This document shows positions 38,177 through 47,342 of a stretch of 64,000 bases of DNA, piece after piece. Location: contig NZ_JADEWO010000017.1 of NCBI RefSeq assembly GCF_015207605.1, positions 59,317 through 123,316 of the forward strand. Reading direction: 5' to 3'. A program made the translations under genes and the position numbers. The notes under the pieces were generated by a model. It had not been told where the DNA came from. It was given only the letters and a program-made list of their open reading frames with translations, and ran no database searches. Each line of letters begins with the position of its first letter. The stretch's first letter is position 1. Origin of the DNA: Oculatella sp. LEGE 06141 (lineage in GTDB: Bacteria > Cyanobacteriota > Cyanobacteriia > Elainellales > Elainellaceae).

Positions 38177-39703
38177 TTAGGGGCGATCGACAGTCTTAGC
38201 ATCCAGTGGGTTCATGGGTGGGCCATTCAGCACGTTGCCTGTACAGCTAAAGCGTCCACCGTGACACGGACAATCCCAGCTTTTCTCGGCATTGTTCCAG
38301 TTCACAATACAGCCAGCATGAGTACACACTGCCGACACCGCATGAAGTTCACCCACATCATCGCGATAGACCGCCAACTGCTCGTTCTCTAGTTTGATTC
38401 GCCGCCCTTCGCCTCTGGGTATTTCATCCAGTGTCTCAACATCCGTCTGGAAGCGATCGCCCACAAAATGAGCCGCCACTTGCAAATTTTGAGACACAAA
38501 CTGTTGAGCCGATGCCAACGGTTTAATCCGCCCCGGATCGTACAGCTTACCCCAGGGATTCTCGCGTCCCAGAATTTGGTCGGACAGCAGCATACCGGCA
38601 ATGGTGCCGAAACTGATGCCATTCCCCGAAAATCCGGTTGCTACATATAGATGATCGTGTGCCAGACTCTTACCGATAAACGGCAACCCATCGATCGGTT
38701 CATACCACTGAGCCGACCAGCGGTAATCGATTGATTCAACCTCATACCGTTGCCGGACATAGTCTTCCAGTCGCTGGTATCGCTCCAGAGCATCTACATC
38801 TTCCCCGGTTTTGTGGTCTTCGCCTCCCACTATCAGCCAGTTTTGCTGGGCATTGGTATAGTTGCGCGTATAGTGGTATGGCTCCATCGTGTCCCAGAAT
38901 TGTCCGGTTGGGACAGGCGATCGCAACTGTGCCGCCACTACATAGGAACGGTATGGTGTAAGTTTGGTTGTCAGCAGGTACAAATCCTGCATGTTGGCAA
39001 TGTCGTGAATTGGCGTATGCGTCGCCAAAATTACGTTTCGTGCCGTGACGGTTCCCTGCTCTGTGGTGATTTGGTAAGGAGATGATCCGGTAACATCAAG
39101 GACGCGCGATCGCTCAAACACATAGCTACCATCACCATCAACCAACGAAGCCAGAGCCTGAAGGTAACTCACTGCATTAAATTGCGCCTGATTAGGAAAC
39201 ACAACTCCAGCTCTTACCGGAAACGGAAGCGGCACTGCGGTAGAAAATGTGGCATCAACACCCAACCCCCGAGCAGCCTGCGCTTCCGACTCCAGCATGG
39301 AATCATCGTCTGATTCAGCATAGAGATATCCAGTTACCCGTTCAAACTGGCAATCAATTTGCGCTTCAGATACAAACTGGGCAATGCGTTCGATCGCCGC
39401 CCGACGAGCATCGGCTGCTAAGCGAGCGTCCGACTCACCAAACGTAGAACGCAGGGTTTTATAACCAACATCGGGCACTTCAGAGATATGAGCCGTGGTG
39501 TAAGCCGTAACGCCACCAGCAATCGTTAGCGCCTCTACAACGGCAACAGAAAGACCTGCTCGCTTGAGCAACAATGCTGCTGTTAATCCGGTAATTCCAC
39601 CCCCAGCGATCGCAACATCCACCGTAACAGGACGTGTTAAGGGTGAAAATGCAGTCGTGGTGGCTGTGTCTTGCCAGACTGATTTGGATGTACTCACTGC
39701 CAC
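38177..39703 (-). CDS. FAD-dependent oxidoreductase with C-terminal Rieske [2Fe-2S] domain
   Basis: 508 residues. The N-terminal FAD-binding DAO domain starts with VDVAIAGGGITGLTAALLL and continues to about residue 380 (YVATGFSGNGISFG is the second FAD contact). Residues 410-508 are a Rieske domain: first ligand pair VCTHAGCIVNW, second WDCPCHGGRFSCTG. Such fusions oxidise amines or unknown substrates and pass electrons through the iron-sulfur centre. ATG is absent: start is GTG (39703), or GTG two codons further in. Together with the SDR upstream it adds redox enzymes to the stress block. Confidence 0.9.
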   Translation of the reverse strand: MAVSTSKSVWQDTATTTAFSPLTRPVTVDVAIAGGGITGLTAALLLKRAGLSVAVVEALTIAGGVTAYTTAHISEVPDVGYKTLRSTFGESDARLAADARRAAIERIAQFVSEAQIDCQFERVTGYLYAESDDDSMLESEAQAARGLGVDATFSTAVPLPFPVRAGVVFPNQAQFNAVSYLQALASLVDGDGSYVFERSRVLDVTGSSPYQITTEQGTVTARNVILATHTPIHDIANMQDLYLLTTKLTPYRSYVVAAQLRSPVPTGQFWDTMEPYHYTRNYTNAQQNWLIVGGEDHKTGEDVDALERYQRLEDYVRQRYEVESIDYRWSAQWYEPIDGLPFIGKSLAHDHLYVATGFSGNGISFGTIAGMLLSDQILGRENPWGKLYDPGRIKPLASAQQFVSQNLQVAAHFVGDRFQTDVETLDEIPRGEGRRIKLENEQLAVYRDDVGELHAVSAVCTHAGCIVNWNNAEKSWDCPCHGGRFSCTGNVLNGPPMNPLDAKTVDRP

Positions 39704-40026
39704 TGAAGTTTAATCCTCTCTTTCAGTCTCTTCTATTTCAAGGTGCGATTATTGCAGCCATATAACATCTGCTTGCAGACACAACATTATGCAAATTTGT
39801 ACCCAATTTGCAGCGGCGTTTTGCAGTGGCAGACCGTTGCCCCAAAACACCTTCTATTCCGTTTTGAACGAGGATTAACGTTAGTTATGCCCAAAGGAAG
39901 TCTCGAATTGGAAATGGATTTGTCATCATAGAATTGTTTCTACCAAGCTGTTTTTGGATTGGTCTAATAGCATTAGGGCAGCTAAAAACAACTTGATTAG
40001 TCATCGGCGTTAGATGGGAGTTGAGT
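39704..40026. other. divergent promoter region, FAD/Rieske gene and coiled-coil gene
   Basis: 323 bp, AT-rich relative to the flanks. A 62-codon plus frame from 39743 has no ribosome binding site and is not called. Promoters of both flanking genes are expected here; no operator was recognised. Confidence 0.4.
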
Positions 40027-40809
40027 ATGCCAAATTCTGTTAGAGAACAAATCAAAACAGATTTGAACAAAGCGAAAGATGAAGGACAGTTACGGTCTGA
40101 ACGAATTCGAGAAATTGTTCGCGCAGCCGTCATGCAATCGCGAGCGGAACTTCGGGAAGGATCGATCGAATTACGCTCAATTATTAAAGAAGCGATCGCT
40201 GCCGTTGTAGAAGCGTTCCAAGAACGTGGACACGAGGCAAAAGAGGACATCACCGCTTCAATTGAAGGGGCGATCGAAGGTATGAGCCAAACCCGACGAG
40301 AATCCATCGCAAAAATACAGACCGAAATTCAAACCCTTCAAACTCAAGTAGACAGCGAAGAAACCGCGTTGCAAACTGAAATTGACGGTGTTTTAACCGA
40401 CATTGAAACAACCGGGAAAGGGTCTTCTGCGGACGTAAACGCGACTATTGAAGCGGCTGTTGAATCGGTTAAAGACAGCGAAGAAGTGGCACTAATGCGT
40501 AAACGCTACGCCCAACTTCAGGCACAGCTTGCCATTCTACGAGCGAACCTCTCGGCTCGTTACGGCGAACAATACGAAGACGTTACGCGCCACTTAGATG
40601 AAGCCAAAACGTGGTACGCGAACGCACGCAGCCGCGCCGAAGCGGAAGAGTCAACCGTGCTGGAGCGCCGACAAACCGAATTTGAACAGAAAATTGGCGA
40701 GGCTGGTAGTGCAGTTGCTCGACGAGAACGGCGAGTGAAACAGGTGCTAAAAGAGTTGTGGCATTCCGCCAGCGAAGCGTTCCAGGAGAAAACCAAAACG
40801 CCTATGTAG
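40027..40809 (+). CDS. coiled-coil protein of unknown function
   Basis: 260 residues from the ATG at 40027 (GGGAG six bases upstream; the TTG two codons earlier sits on that site). Almost entirely helical, rich in Glu, Ala, Gln and Arg, no Cys and no membrane segment: NSVREQIKTDLNKAKDEGQL, then AVVEAFQERGHEAKEDI, SRAELREGSIELRSIIKEAI, IQTEIQTLQTQVDSEETAL. It resembles apolipoprotein- or LEA-like amphipathic helical proteins, which fits the stress setting, but no family is assigned with confidence (possibly DUF6781). It is followed by the A copy of the dispersed repeat and a strong terminator. Confidence 0.78.
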   Translation: MPNSVREQIKTDLNKAKDEGQLRSERIREIVRAAVMQSRAELREGSIELRSIIKEAIAAVVEAFQERGHEAKEDITASIEGAIEGMSQTRRESIAKIQTEIQTLQTQVDSEETALQTEIDGVLTDIETTGKGSSADVNATIEAAVESVKDSEEVALMRKRYAQLQAQLAILRANLSARYGEQYEDVTRHLDEAKTWYANARSRAEAEESTVLERRQTEFEQKIGEAGSAVARRERRVKQVLKELWHSASEAFQEKTKTPM

Positions 40810-40896
40810 CCAACGGTCTACACTTCTAGATGGGCTGGATGGGCAGCAGCCAAACTGTACGTGGCAATAAGTTTGGTAAGCGTTTGAACTAACATG

Positions 40897-40981
40897 CATT
40901 TTCATTTGCATTCACCACACTTCAAACCATACACCCCACACCCGTCTTGGCGAGACTGTGGCCGACTCGATTGAGAACTGC
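40897..40981. repeat. 85-bp dispersed repeat, copy A
   Basis: Starts CATTTTCATTTGCATTCACC and runs to GATTGAGAACTGC. It matches 52964-53046 at all but a handful of positions plus a 2-base gap. Both copies are intergenic, lie downstream of a plus-strand gene, and have the same orientation. Confidence 0.85.
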
Positions 40982-41012
40982 CATAAGTGCTCAACAAATA
41001 CCGCTCAACAAC

Positions 41013-41047
41013 AAACAACCGGGATGTCTCAAGCACCCCGGTTGTTT
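41013..41047. terminator. bidirectional terminator between coiled-coil gene and Pmp3 gene
   Basis: AAACAACCGGG at 41013-41023 pairs perfectly with CCCGGTTGTTT at 41037-41047; T-rich sequence follows on both strands. It lies between convergent genes. Confidence 0.85.
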
Positions 41048-41098
41048 CAAATTTGAGTGTTATCCAGCGACAAACTTGTAGAAAATTACTCGGTTGAA

Positions 41099-41287
41099 TT
41101 AGTAGGCTCCTGGTTGGCGCAGACCTTCTTCGTGCTTGGCGATCGCCCACACTGCATGAATACTACCAGGTAGCCATCCCAGCAAGGTCAACAGAACATT
41201 GATGATCAGGGTTGTGCTGATACCATACGTTAAGAAAATGCCTACAGGGGGCAACAGAATTGCAAGTAGATATCGCAATATTCTCAT
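41099..41287 (-). CDS. Pmp3/YqaE family stress-related membrane mini-protein
   Basis: 62 residues with two transmembrane helices: YLLAILLPPVGIFLTYG and TLIINVLLTLLGWLPGSIHA, followed by VWAIAK. This is the UPF0057/Pmp3 pattern (LLPPVGV.. and LGWLPGIIHA). Homologues in yeast, plants and bacteria are induced by salt, cold and dehydration and influence membrane potential. ATG with GAGAG upstream. Its place next to the other stress-family genes is consistent with that role. Confidence 0.92.
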   Translation of the reverse strand: MRILRYLLAILLPPVGIFLTYGISTTLIINVLLTLLGWLPGSIHAVWAIAKHEEGLRQPGAY

Positions 41288-41573
41288 ATGTTATCTCTCG
41301 TCTTTACTAAGCTGACTTTCATTTTATTGTCCCGAATCTGCTTTCAAATAGCCTCCACCCTGGGGATTATTAGCGATCGCCTCACGCATCCCCAACCGTA
41401 TCAGTTTTAACCATTTGATCGAGGAGCAACAGACTGTTTCAAAAGCCTTAGTTTAACTCCTCTCAAAATCTATCCAGGTAGAGAGGTATAAAGCTACCTA
41501 CAAAACGAAAATAGGTAAAGTTACCACTTAGACAGAATAAAACTTCGCTGTTTATAAGTTTGAGGAAATCCCT

Positions 41574-41951
41574 ATGCTCGGAATATTGTTTACTACGTTA
41601 GCGACAGCTTTGAGCTTGTTGGTTGTGGATTTAGCAGTTCCTGGAGTGGACTTAGCCAATTTCCCAGCCGCGATCATTGCTGCACTATCAATCGGTTTGG
41701 TCAACTCGTTTGTGAAGCCAGTTTTATCTGCTCTATCGTTGCCGCTAAACTTTTTAACACTCGGTCTGTTCTCGCTGGTTGTGAACGGCATCTGTTTCTG
41801 GCTTGCTTCAGTACTGGTACCTGGATTCGTTGTCAGAGGGCTGGTAGCCTTTATCCTTGGCCCCATCGTCTTATCTTTCGTCAGCACCTTCCTCAACCGG
41901 TACTTTGCTGAGAAGAACCCCGATATTAAAATCGAACCGAAAGCAGAATAA
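41574..41951 (+). CDS. phage holin family 4 type membrane protein
   Basis: 125 residues with four hydrophobic segments (ILFTTLATALSLLVVDLAV, NFPAAIIAALSIGLVNSFV, and later FSLVVNGICFWLASVLVP, LVAFILGPIVLSFVSTFL). The GLVNSFVKPVL and LPLNFLTLGLF motifs fit the phage_holin_4_2 / superfamily IV group found in most cyanobacteria. Despite the name these are not linked to lysis; role unknown. GAGGAAATCCCT precedes the ATG. Confidence 0.85.
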   Translation: MLGILFTTLATALSLLVVDLAVPGVDLANFPAAIIAALSIGLVNSFVKPVLSALSLPLNFLTLGLFSLVVNGICFWLASVLVPGFVVRGLVAFILGPIVLSFVSTFLNRYFAEKNPDIKIEPKAE

Positions 41952-41998
41952 GCTATCGTTGACCTCGACGGATTCCAAAACCGTCTTTGGATACCACA

Positions 41999-42040
41999 AA
42001 ATCAAGCGGAACGTGATTCACTTCGTCTCGCTTGATTTTT
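41999..42040 (+). terminator. intrinsic terminator of the holin-like gene
   Basis: AAATCAAGCG at 41999-42008 pairs perfectly with CGCTTGATTT at 42029-42038, followed by more T. About 50 bp after the stop codon. Confidence 0.85.
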
Positions 42041-42186
42041 GCTGTTTTAGATAATAGCAGTAGACAACCGAGGGCGACAGGTCAAACGCAGCCGATTTGT
42101 AATCCTTTTCAATACCGCCAAAGCGTTCACCATACAGTCAAAATGGGATGTACCCTCTCTTCTTTGCATCTCTACAGGACAGCACG

Positions 42187-44211
42187 TTACTTTGGCAGAT
42201 CCCAAACGCGAATGACTCGATCACCACTGCCGCTTAATAGGGTTTGCCAGCCGGGGCTGACGACAAAGTAGTTAATATGGGTGCCGTAGCCCGTGAGGGT
42301 ATAGCGCAGAGTTGCTGTGGCTGTGTCCCAAATCTTGATGGTTTGGTCGGCACTGCTGCTGATCAGCTGTTGACCATCAGGACTCAGGGCGAGATCGTTG
42401 ATGAAGCCAGAATGCCCGACAAATTTGCCCAGTTCTTGCCCGGTTGTAACATCCCAAACCTTGATAGTGCGATCGACTCCCCCACTGTAAAGCGTCTGTC
42501 CATCCGGGCTGAGGGCGATCGTATTCACAAACCCAGAATTGGTGGCAATGGTTCGTCGCAGTTGCCCCCGAGCCAAATCCCAAATGTGGATCGTAGTATC
42601 AGCGCTGCCGCTGATCACGGTTTGTCCATCGGGACTGAACACCAACGCGTTAGGGTTAATAGCTCCAGAATGCCCGGTCAGGACGTTGCGTTCTGCGCCG
42701 GTCGCAATGTCCCAAATCCGAACCACCCCATCATCCCCCCCACTCGCTAACAATTTGCCGTTGAAACTGATGCTGAGGGCGTTGATAAAACCAAAGTCAC
42801 CGTTTAGGGTATGGAGTGGCTCCCCCGTTTCCAGGTTCCAAATCATGATGGTACGATCGGCTCCCCCGCTAACGAGGGTTTGTCCATCTGGGCTGATCGC
42901 CAGCGCATTCACAAAACTGGTATGTCCGGTTAAGGTACGGACGACCTGCCCGGTTTCCAGATTCCAAATTTTGATGGTTTTGTCGGCACTGGCACTGATG
43001 ACAGAGCCACCGTCTGGGGTGATGACTAGTGCATTGATGTAGCTTGTGTGCCCCGTTAGTGTCTGAGTTACCTCGATCGCTTGCTGCACGTCTCCGACAC
43101 CCTGCGGCTGCATACTGCGAGAAATTTGCCATGCTCCATAGCTGCCCAACCCAATCGCCAGGGCGATCGCACCGCCGAGCAGCCATTTGGTGTTGCGATA
43201 AATCGTCGTAGGCAGGTGAGACTGAACGACCGTGGGCGGGTTAGGGTGAAGCAACGCGCCAAACGAGAGCGGCTTCATCAACAGCGCCTGCGATAGGGTT
43301 TGTTCTAGTTGAGCCAGCTCTTGCAAAATCTCTTGGGTGTTTGTGGGGCGATCGGCCACTCGTGGCGCAATCAGCTTATCGATGAAATTGGCCAGTGGCG
43401 GCGACACCTGGGGCGCAAACTTACGCCAGAGAAACTCATTCGTTTGTGGGTTGTAGATACTGCCGTCGGTGGGCTGCTGCCCGGTTAGCAAATAGACAAA
43501 GGTGCAGCCCAAAGCATAGAAGTCTGACTGGGGAACGGCTTGTCCTTTTTCCTGTTCTGGGGGGGTATAGCCTGCGGAACTGATGCGGGTAATGCTTCCT
43601 GTCCCGCCTAACTGCGCCAGGTAGGTATAGGTCATTTCCCGCGCCGCACCAAAGTCTACCAACACAAGCTGCCCCGACGATCGCAACATGATATTTTCTG
43701 GTTTGATGTCGCGATGAAAATAGTTTTTTTGGTGAACCAGGTTCAAAATTGCGGCAAGCTGCTTCAACCAGTTCAGCGCCTGCTTTTCGCTAATGGGATG
43801 GTTGCCTTGCTGCTTCATCCACTCTCGCAGGTTAAGGCCATCGACTTTTTCCATCACAATGCAATGCACAGGCTGGTTGCTCCCCCGAGGCACTAGCTGA
43901 AAGTACCCGTTGGGTTCGATTGCTGGCACTCCCGGATGCTGCAACTGGCTCAGAACCATTGCTTCCTGCTGAAACAGTTCGATCGCCTTGGCATGTTGAT
44001 GGTAGGCTTCCTTCAGCACCTTCAGCAGTTTTGGTGTGCTGCGTTCAAACGCCTCATACACTTTGCCAAAACCGCTCTTGTCGCTCAATAAACGCATAAC
44101 CCGGTAACGACCTTGCAAAACCAGATCGGAACCGCAACTTTGACAAAAACGGCTGCCGTCGTTTCCTGGATGGTCAGGTTGAAGGCAGTGGGGATTGATA
44201 CAGAGGCTCAT
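42187..44211 (-). CDS. Ser/Thr protein kinase with zinc ribbon and seven WD40 repeats
   Basis: 674 residues. A short zinc-ribbon (CINPHC and CQSCGS) leads into a Hanks-type kinase domain (about 30-300): GFGKVYEAF, KVLKEAYH, catalytic loop YFHRDIKPENIML, DFGAAREM, and APE-like GYTPPEQEKG. Then one membrane helix (about 355-373, WLLGGAIALAIGLGSYGAW) and seven WD40 repeats at about 390-674, each ending in KIWNL/RIWDI-like dipeptides. A membrane-anchored signalling kinase with an extracytoplasmic or lumenal beta-propeller is expected. This architecture is common in filamentous cyanobacteria. Substrates are unknown. The propeller's last repeat ends exactly at the protein end. Confidence 0.93.
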   Translation of the reverse strand: MSLCINPHCLQPDHPGNDGSRFCQSCGSDLVLQGRYRVMRLLSDKSGFGKVYEAFERSTPKLLKVLKEAYHQHAKAIELFQQEAMVLSQLQHPGVPAIEPNGYFQLVPRGSNQPVHCIVMEKVDGLNLREWMKQQGNHPISEKQALNWLKQLAAILNLVHQKNYFHRDIKPENIMLRSSGQLVLVDFGAAREMTYTYLAQLGGTGSITRISSAGYTPPEQEKGQAVPQSDFYALGCTFVYLLTGQQPTDGSIYNPQTNEFLWRKFAPQVSPPLANFIDKLIAPRVADRPTNTQEILQELAQLEQTLSQALLMKPLSFGALLHPNPPTVVQSHLPTTIYRNTKWLLGGAIALAIGLGSYGAWQISRSMQPQGVGDVQQAIEVTQTLTGHTSYINALVITPDGGSVISASADKTIKIWNLETGQVVRTLTGHTSFVNALAISPDGQTLVSGGADRTIMIWNLETGEPLHTLNGDFGFINALSISFNGKLLASGGDDGVVRIWDIATGAERNVLTGHSGAINPNALVFSPDGQTVISGSADTTIHIWDLARGQLRRTIATNSGFVNTIALSPDGQTLYSGGVDRTIKVWDVTTGQELGKFVGHSGFINDLALSPDGQQLISSSADQTIKIWDTATATLRYTLTGYGTHINYFVVSPGWQTLLSGSGDRVIRVWDLPK

Positions 44212-44583
44212 GATGCGTGCTGTGGAGTAGATTTAGCCCTGATGGATCGCTGGCTGAAACCAGATTGTTATTCAGAATTCCCACGATGGTCTTCGTATTC
44301 AAAAGCATACCTCTGCTGCTGGTTTTGATTGAGCATCCACTCTCATTTGCCGTTGGGGTTTGTATGGTCTCTCTGTCATTACAGCAAGAAGCCGATCGCA
44401 TTCAATACCCTGTCTCTTCCCCTAGTGTTCTGTTGCCACCATTGGATTGTATGACCCAAACGCTTAAAACTGGCTTTGGTGCCGCATGGCAGGCGATCGC
44501 TCCATCCAGACGCATCGTTGCAAAACTTCAAGTTACGCAAAGAATTGATAGGCTAAGAATTAAACACCTCGGTTTATCGTGTG
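44212..44583. other. divergent region between kinase and hydrolase genes
   Basis: 372 bp. A 124-codon plus-strand frame (from 44217, ending just inside the hydrolase start) has no ribosome site or recognisable family and is not called. Promoters for both genes are expected here. Confidence 0.4.
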
Positions 44584-45528
44584 ATGTCTAGTCAAGTGTC
44601 CCTCCCACCCTGGCATACCCAAATTGGCTCCCAGCGCGATTGGGTTTGGCGCGGCTGGCAAATCCGTTATACCTACATTCGCGCCGCGCAGCCTTCCCCA
44701 GCCCGAGACTTGCCGCCGTTAATTTTCCTGCATGGCTTTGGCTCGGCATTGACGCAATGGCAGGCTAATCTCAGGCCGTTGAGTCAGTTTCATAATGTCT
44801 ACGCGATCGACTTGCTGGGATTTGGCGCATCCGAAAAAGCAGCGGAATCCTACAATGTGTCGCTTTGGGTCGAGCAGGTTTACGAGTTTTGGCGCACGTT
44901 GATTGGCGTGCCTGCGGTATGGGTGGGGCATTCCCTGGGTGCATTGGTAGCACTGACTGCCGCCGCAACCCATCCCGAATTAGTGCAGGGGTTGGTGCTA
45001 ATTACACTGCCAGCCGCTCGGCAAGAATTGCTGCCGGGGCGGCTACAGGCTATGGTAGGCAAAATTGAAGCCCTGTTTACCACTCCCTTATTGATTCGTC
45101 CCTTATTTCACATGGTGCGCCGTCCGTCGATGGTGCGATCGATTCTGCGATTAGCCTATGCCGACAGCAACCGAGTCACCGAAGAGGTGGTGATGAGTTT
45201 TGCTACCCCCGGACTCGATCGCGGTGCAGCCAGAGCCTTTTGCCGTTTAGCACAGGCGCGAACCAAAAACGATTTTAGTCCGCTAACGAAAGCGCTGCTG
45301 CCTGGCGTGCAGGTACCAATTTTGATGCTGTGGGGTGAGCAAGACCGGGTGATTCCGCTAACCTGGGGAAGGCAACTCTCACCGCTCAACCCGCAAGTTA
45401 CCCTGGTTGAAATTCCAGAGGCCGGCCATTGTCTCTATGATGAATGTTCCGATCGCGTCAACCAGGAGATTTTGAACTGGTTAGCGGTTCAGGAAGGGGA
45501 AACCGATCGCAGCGATCGCACTCCTTAA
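44584..45528 (+). CDS. alpha/beta hydrolase
   Basis: 314 residues. Alpha/beta-hydrolase fold: oxyanion region LIFLHGFGSALTQW, nucleophile elbow VGHSLGALV (Ser), acid in WGEQDRVIPL (Asp), histidine in EAGHCLYDE. The lid is about 90 residues. It is related to the hydrolase at 49780-50676 (compare LLGFGASEK and LLGFGSSAK), and homologues near chlorophyll or lipid metabolism exist in plants and cyanobacteria. Substrate is not known. Start taken at the ATG following a GTG. Confidence 0.88.
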   Translation: MSSQVSLPPWHTQIGSQRDWVWRGWQIRYTYIRAAQPSPARDLPPLIFLHGFGSALTQWQANLRPLSQFHNVYAIDLLGFGASEKAAESYNVSLWVEQVYEFWRTLIGVPAVWVGHSLGALVALTAAATHPELVQGLVLITLPAARQELLPGRLQAMVGKIEALFTTPLLIRPLFHMVRRPSMVRSILRLAYADSNRVTEEVVMSFATPGLDRGAARAFCRLAQARTKNDFSPLTKALLPGVQVPILMLWGEQDRVIPLTWGRQLSPLNPQVTLVEIPEAGHCLYDECSDRVNQEILNWLAVQEGETDRSDRTP

Positions 45529-45604
45529 GCCTGCTCATCGGCGAGCCACGTCCTGCTGGCAAGTGCGATACCATCCATATAATGTAAACAGCAACACATT
45601 TGCT

Positions 45605-45970
45605 ATGGAGCCACAGTCTCTGTCTACCGAGGTTATCCTCAGCAACCCGCTTAAAACAATTGCTAATCTTCGGTTGGACTGGAACCCGCAGCCTGGAGCC
45701 TATCTCGATTTAGCAGGCAAAACCTATGCTGTTTTAGAACGGCGACACCGTTATCAGTTCAGAGCAGGACGATATCGCTTACACAAAGTAGCACTGTACG
45801 TGCAGCAAGCCCAGCGTCCCACCGAGCAGAGCTTCCTGAACGGACGTTGGATTATCGGGGATGCTAACTGCCGCTACAACGCTCAATCTGAGCTGATTCG
45901 TTGTGCTGTCAATCCCGAAGGGCCGTGTGATCAGTGTCGGTTGTACGAGGAAATCGGGGATCGGGCATAG
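45605..45970 (+). CDS. conserved cyanobacterial protein, DUF6464-like
   Basis: 121 residues from the ATG at 45605; a GTG 42 bp upstream is weaker. Central stretch YAVLERRHRYQFRAGRYRLH then VALYVQQAQRP, and a C-terminal CRYNAQSELIRCAVNPEG with CDQCRLYEEI; the four or five cysteines at the C-terminus could bind metal. The family (probably DUF6464) is known only from cyanobacteria and has no assigned function. It lies about 75 bp after the hydrolase on the same strand. Confidence 0.78.
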   Translation: MEPQSLSTEVILSNPLKTIANLRLDWNPQPGAYLDLAGKTYAVLERRHRYQFRAGRYRLHKVALYVQQAQRPTEQSFLNGRWIIGDANCRYNAQSELIRCAVNPEGPCDQCRLYEEIGDRA

Positions 45971-46021
45971 GGATCGCTTGATTCTCCTACAAATTCGGTG
46001 CTGGAGCCGTCTGCTTTCCAG

Positions 46022-46076
46022 TGTTTACCTGAATGGTTTTACCTGAATAGTTTGCCTGAACGGTCTACCTGAACTA
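46022..46076. repeat. four degenerate ~14-bp tandem repeats
   Basis: TTTACCTGAATGG, TTTTACCTGAATAG, TTTGCCTGAACGG and TCTACCTGAACTA follow each other between two convergent genes. The core CCTGAA is exact in all four. Confidence 0.65.
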
Positions 46077-46096
46077 TCTCTGAACGGGGATCACCT

Positions 46097-47098
46097 CTAC
46101 TGGCTTCCCAAACTCTCGCCTACCTCTAAACGGGTGCCGTTAGCAAAGTCCCAACCAGATTGCGATCGCCGTCCTGCCAGTTGCACCTCTCGCAGTAACA
46201 GCAACCCTTCACCCGTCTGCACCACCACACCCTGCTGTTTGAGAATGCCGACCACGCTACCCACCGACATGGAGCGATCGCGCCAGCCAGACCATTCTGC
46301 CTCCAGTTCTTGGACATCGGGCGGTAATACAGAGCGCTCAACGCCATCCAGCGGCACGGTAGCGCTGACCTTGAGGACGCTATCTCGAAAGGTGGCAACG
46401 CAGTTTGGGTAAAAGCCACGAATTTGATTGTGCAGGGCAAGCGCTGAACGTGACCAGTCAATGACATAATCCTGTTTTTGAATGAGCGGCGCGTAGGTTG
46501 CTCGCTCGTTGTCCTGGGGGATAGGCTGGATGGTGCGATCGGCCAAACCCTGTAGCGTTTGAACCAGCAAATCAGCCGCCTGGTCTGCCAGAGACCTGGC
46601 TAAATCAAGCGATGTATCCAGAAGGGCGATCGGGGTCGTTGCCTTTAGTAACATCGGCCCTGTATCCATGCCAGCATCCATCAACATGGTGGTGATCCCC
46701 GTCTCTGTTTCGCCATGATACAAACTCCACTGAATCGGTGCAGCCCCCCTGTAGTAAGGCAAAAGGGAGCCGTGGGCGTTGATGCAGCCCAAGCGAGGCA
46801 TGTCTAAAATTGATTGCGACAGAATTTGACCATAGGCAACCACTACAAACGCATCGGCCTCAGACTGGCGCAAGTTCTCCAGGGTTTCTGCATCTTTCTT
46901 AACGCTCCGGGGTTGCCACACGGGTAGCGCATGGCTAGAGGCGATCGCTTTGATGGGCGACGGAGATGGTTCCTGCCCCCGCCCGCGCCGTTTGTCGGGC
47001 TGGGTGACTACAGCAAGCACATTAATCTCTGGTACGGCGAGCAGTTGCTCCAGGGCAGGAACCGCAAATTGAGGAGTACCGAAAAAAATGATGTTCAT
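46097..47098 (-). CDS. fmt: methionyl-tRNA formyltransferase
   Basis: 333 residues. It formylates initiator Met-tRNA. N-terminal [18 protein letters not shown], the 10-formyl-THF site [14 protein letters not shown] with the catalytic Asn and His in INAHG, Asp in [12 protein letters not shown]. The C-terminal tRNA-binding domain is recognisable from [19 protein letters not shown] to the end. An essential housekeeping gene. The intergenic 244 bp upstream shows nothing that can be named. Confidence 0.96.
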   Translation of the reverse strand: MNIIFFGTPQFAVPALEQLLAVPEINVLAVVTQPDKRRGRGQEPSPSPIKAIASSHALPVWQPRSVKKDAETLENLRQSEADAFVVVAYGQILSQSILDMPRLGCINAHGSLLPYYRGAAPIQWSLYHGETETGITTMLMDAGMDTGPMLLKATTPIALLDTSLDLARSLADQAADLLVQTLQGLADRTIQPIPQDNERATYAPLIQKQDYVIDWSRSALALHNQIRGFYPNCVATFRDSVLKVSATVPLDGVERSVLPPDVQELEAEWSGWRDRSMSVGSVVGILKQQGVVVQTGEGLLLLREVQLAGRRSQSGWDFANGTRLEVGESLGSQ

Positions 47099-47342
47099 GC
47101 AGATTCAGCGCTTGCACTTCAAGATTCAGCAATGCGTTCAACCAGCCTCCAGGCGGTTTGCGAAACGTAGCAAATGAGCTGCACTCGCCCCTTACAGTCC
47201 CTAACCGTGGGGAACTGCATCCCGTTCTGTTTCAACTCTCCGGCTGAGCGTTCAGGTCGGGGCTTAAAGTAGGGAGCTTATCGCTTGCAGCAAGCTAGAA
47301 AAGAGGCGGTTTGAGCGAGACACAGCCCCCTTAACCCATCCT

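Noticed and set aside
37733..38392. Two overlapping plus frames of about 100 codons
   Set aside because: No recognisable domains; the second runs antisense into the FAD/Rieske gene.
41574..41951. Prophage because of a holin-type gene together with the endolysin-like gene at 59 kb
   Set aside because: They are 17 kb apart, the holin-4 family is widespread in bacteria without phage, and no capsid, tail, integrase or terminase genes are present.
44217..44591. 124-codon plus frame before the hydrolase at 44584
   Set aside because: Overlaps the next start, has no ribosome site and no family resemblance; the region is a divergent promoter.
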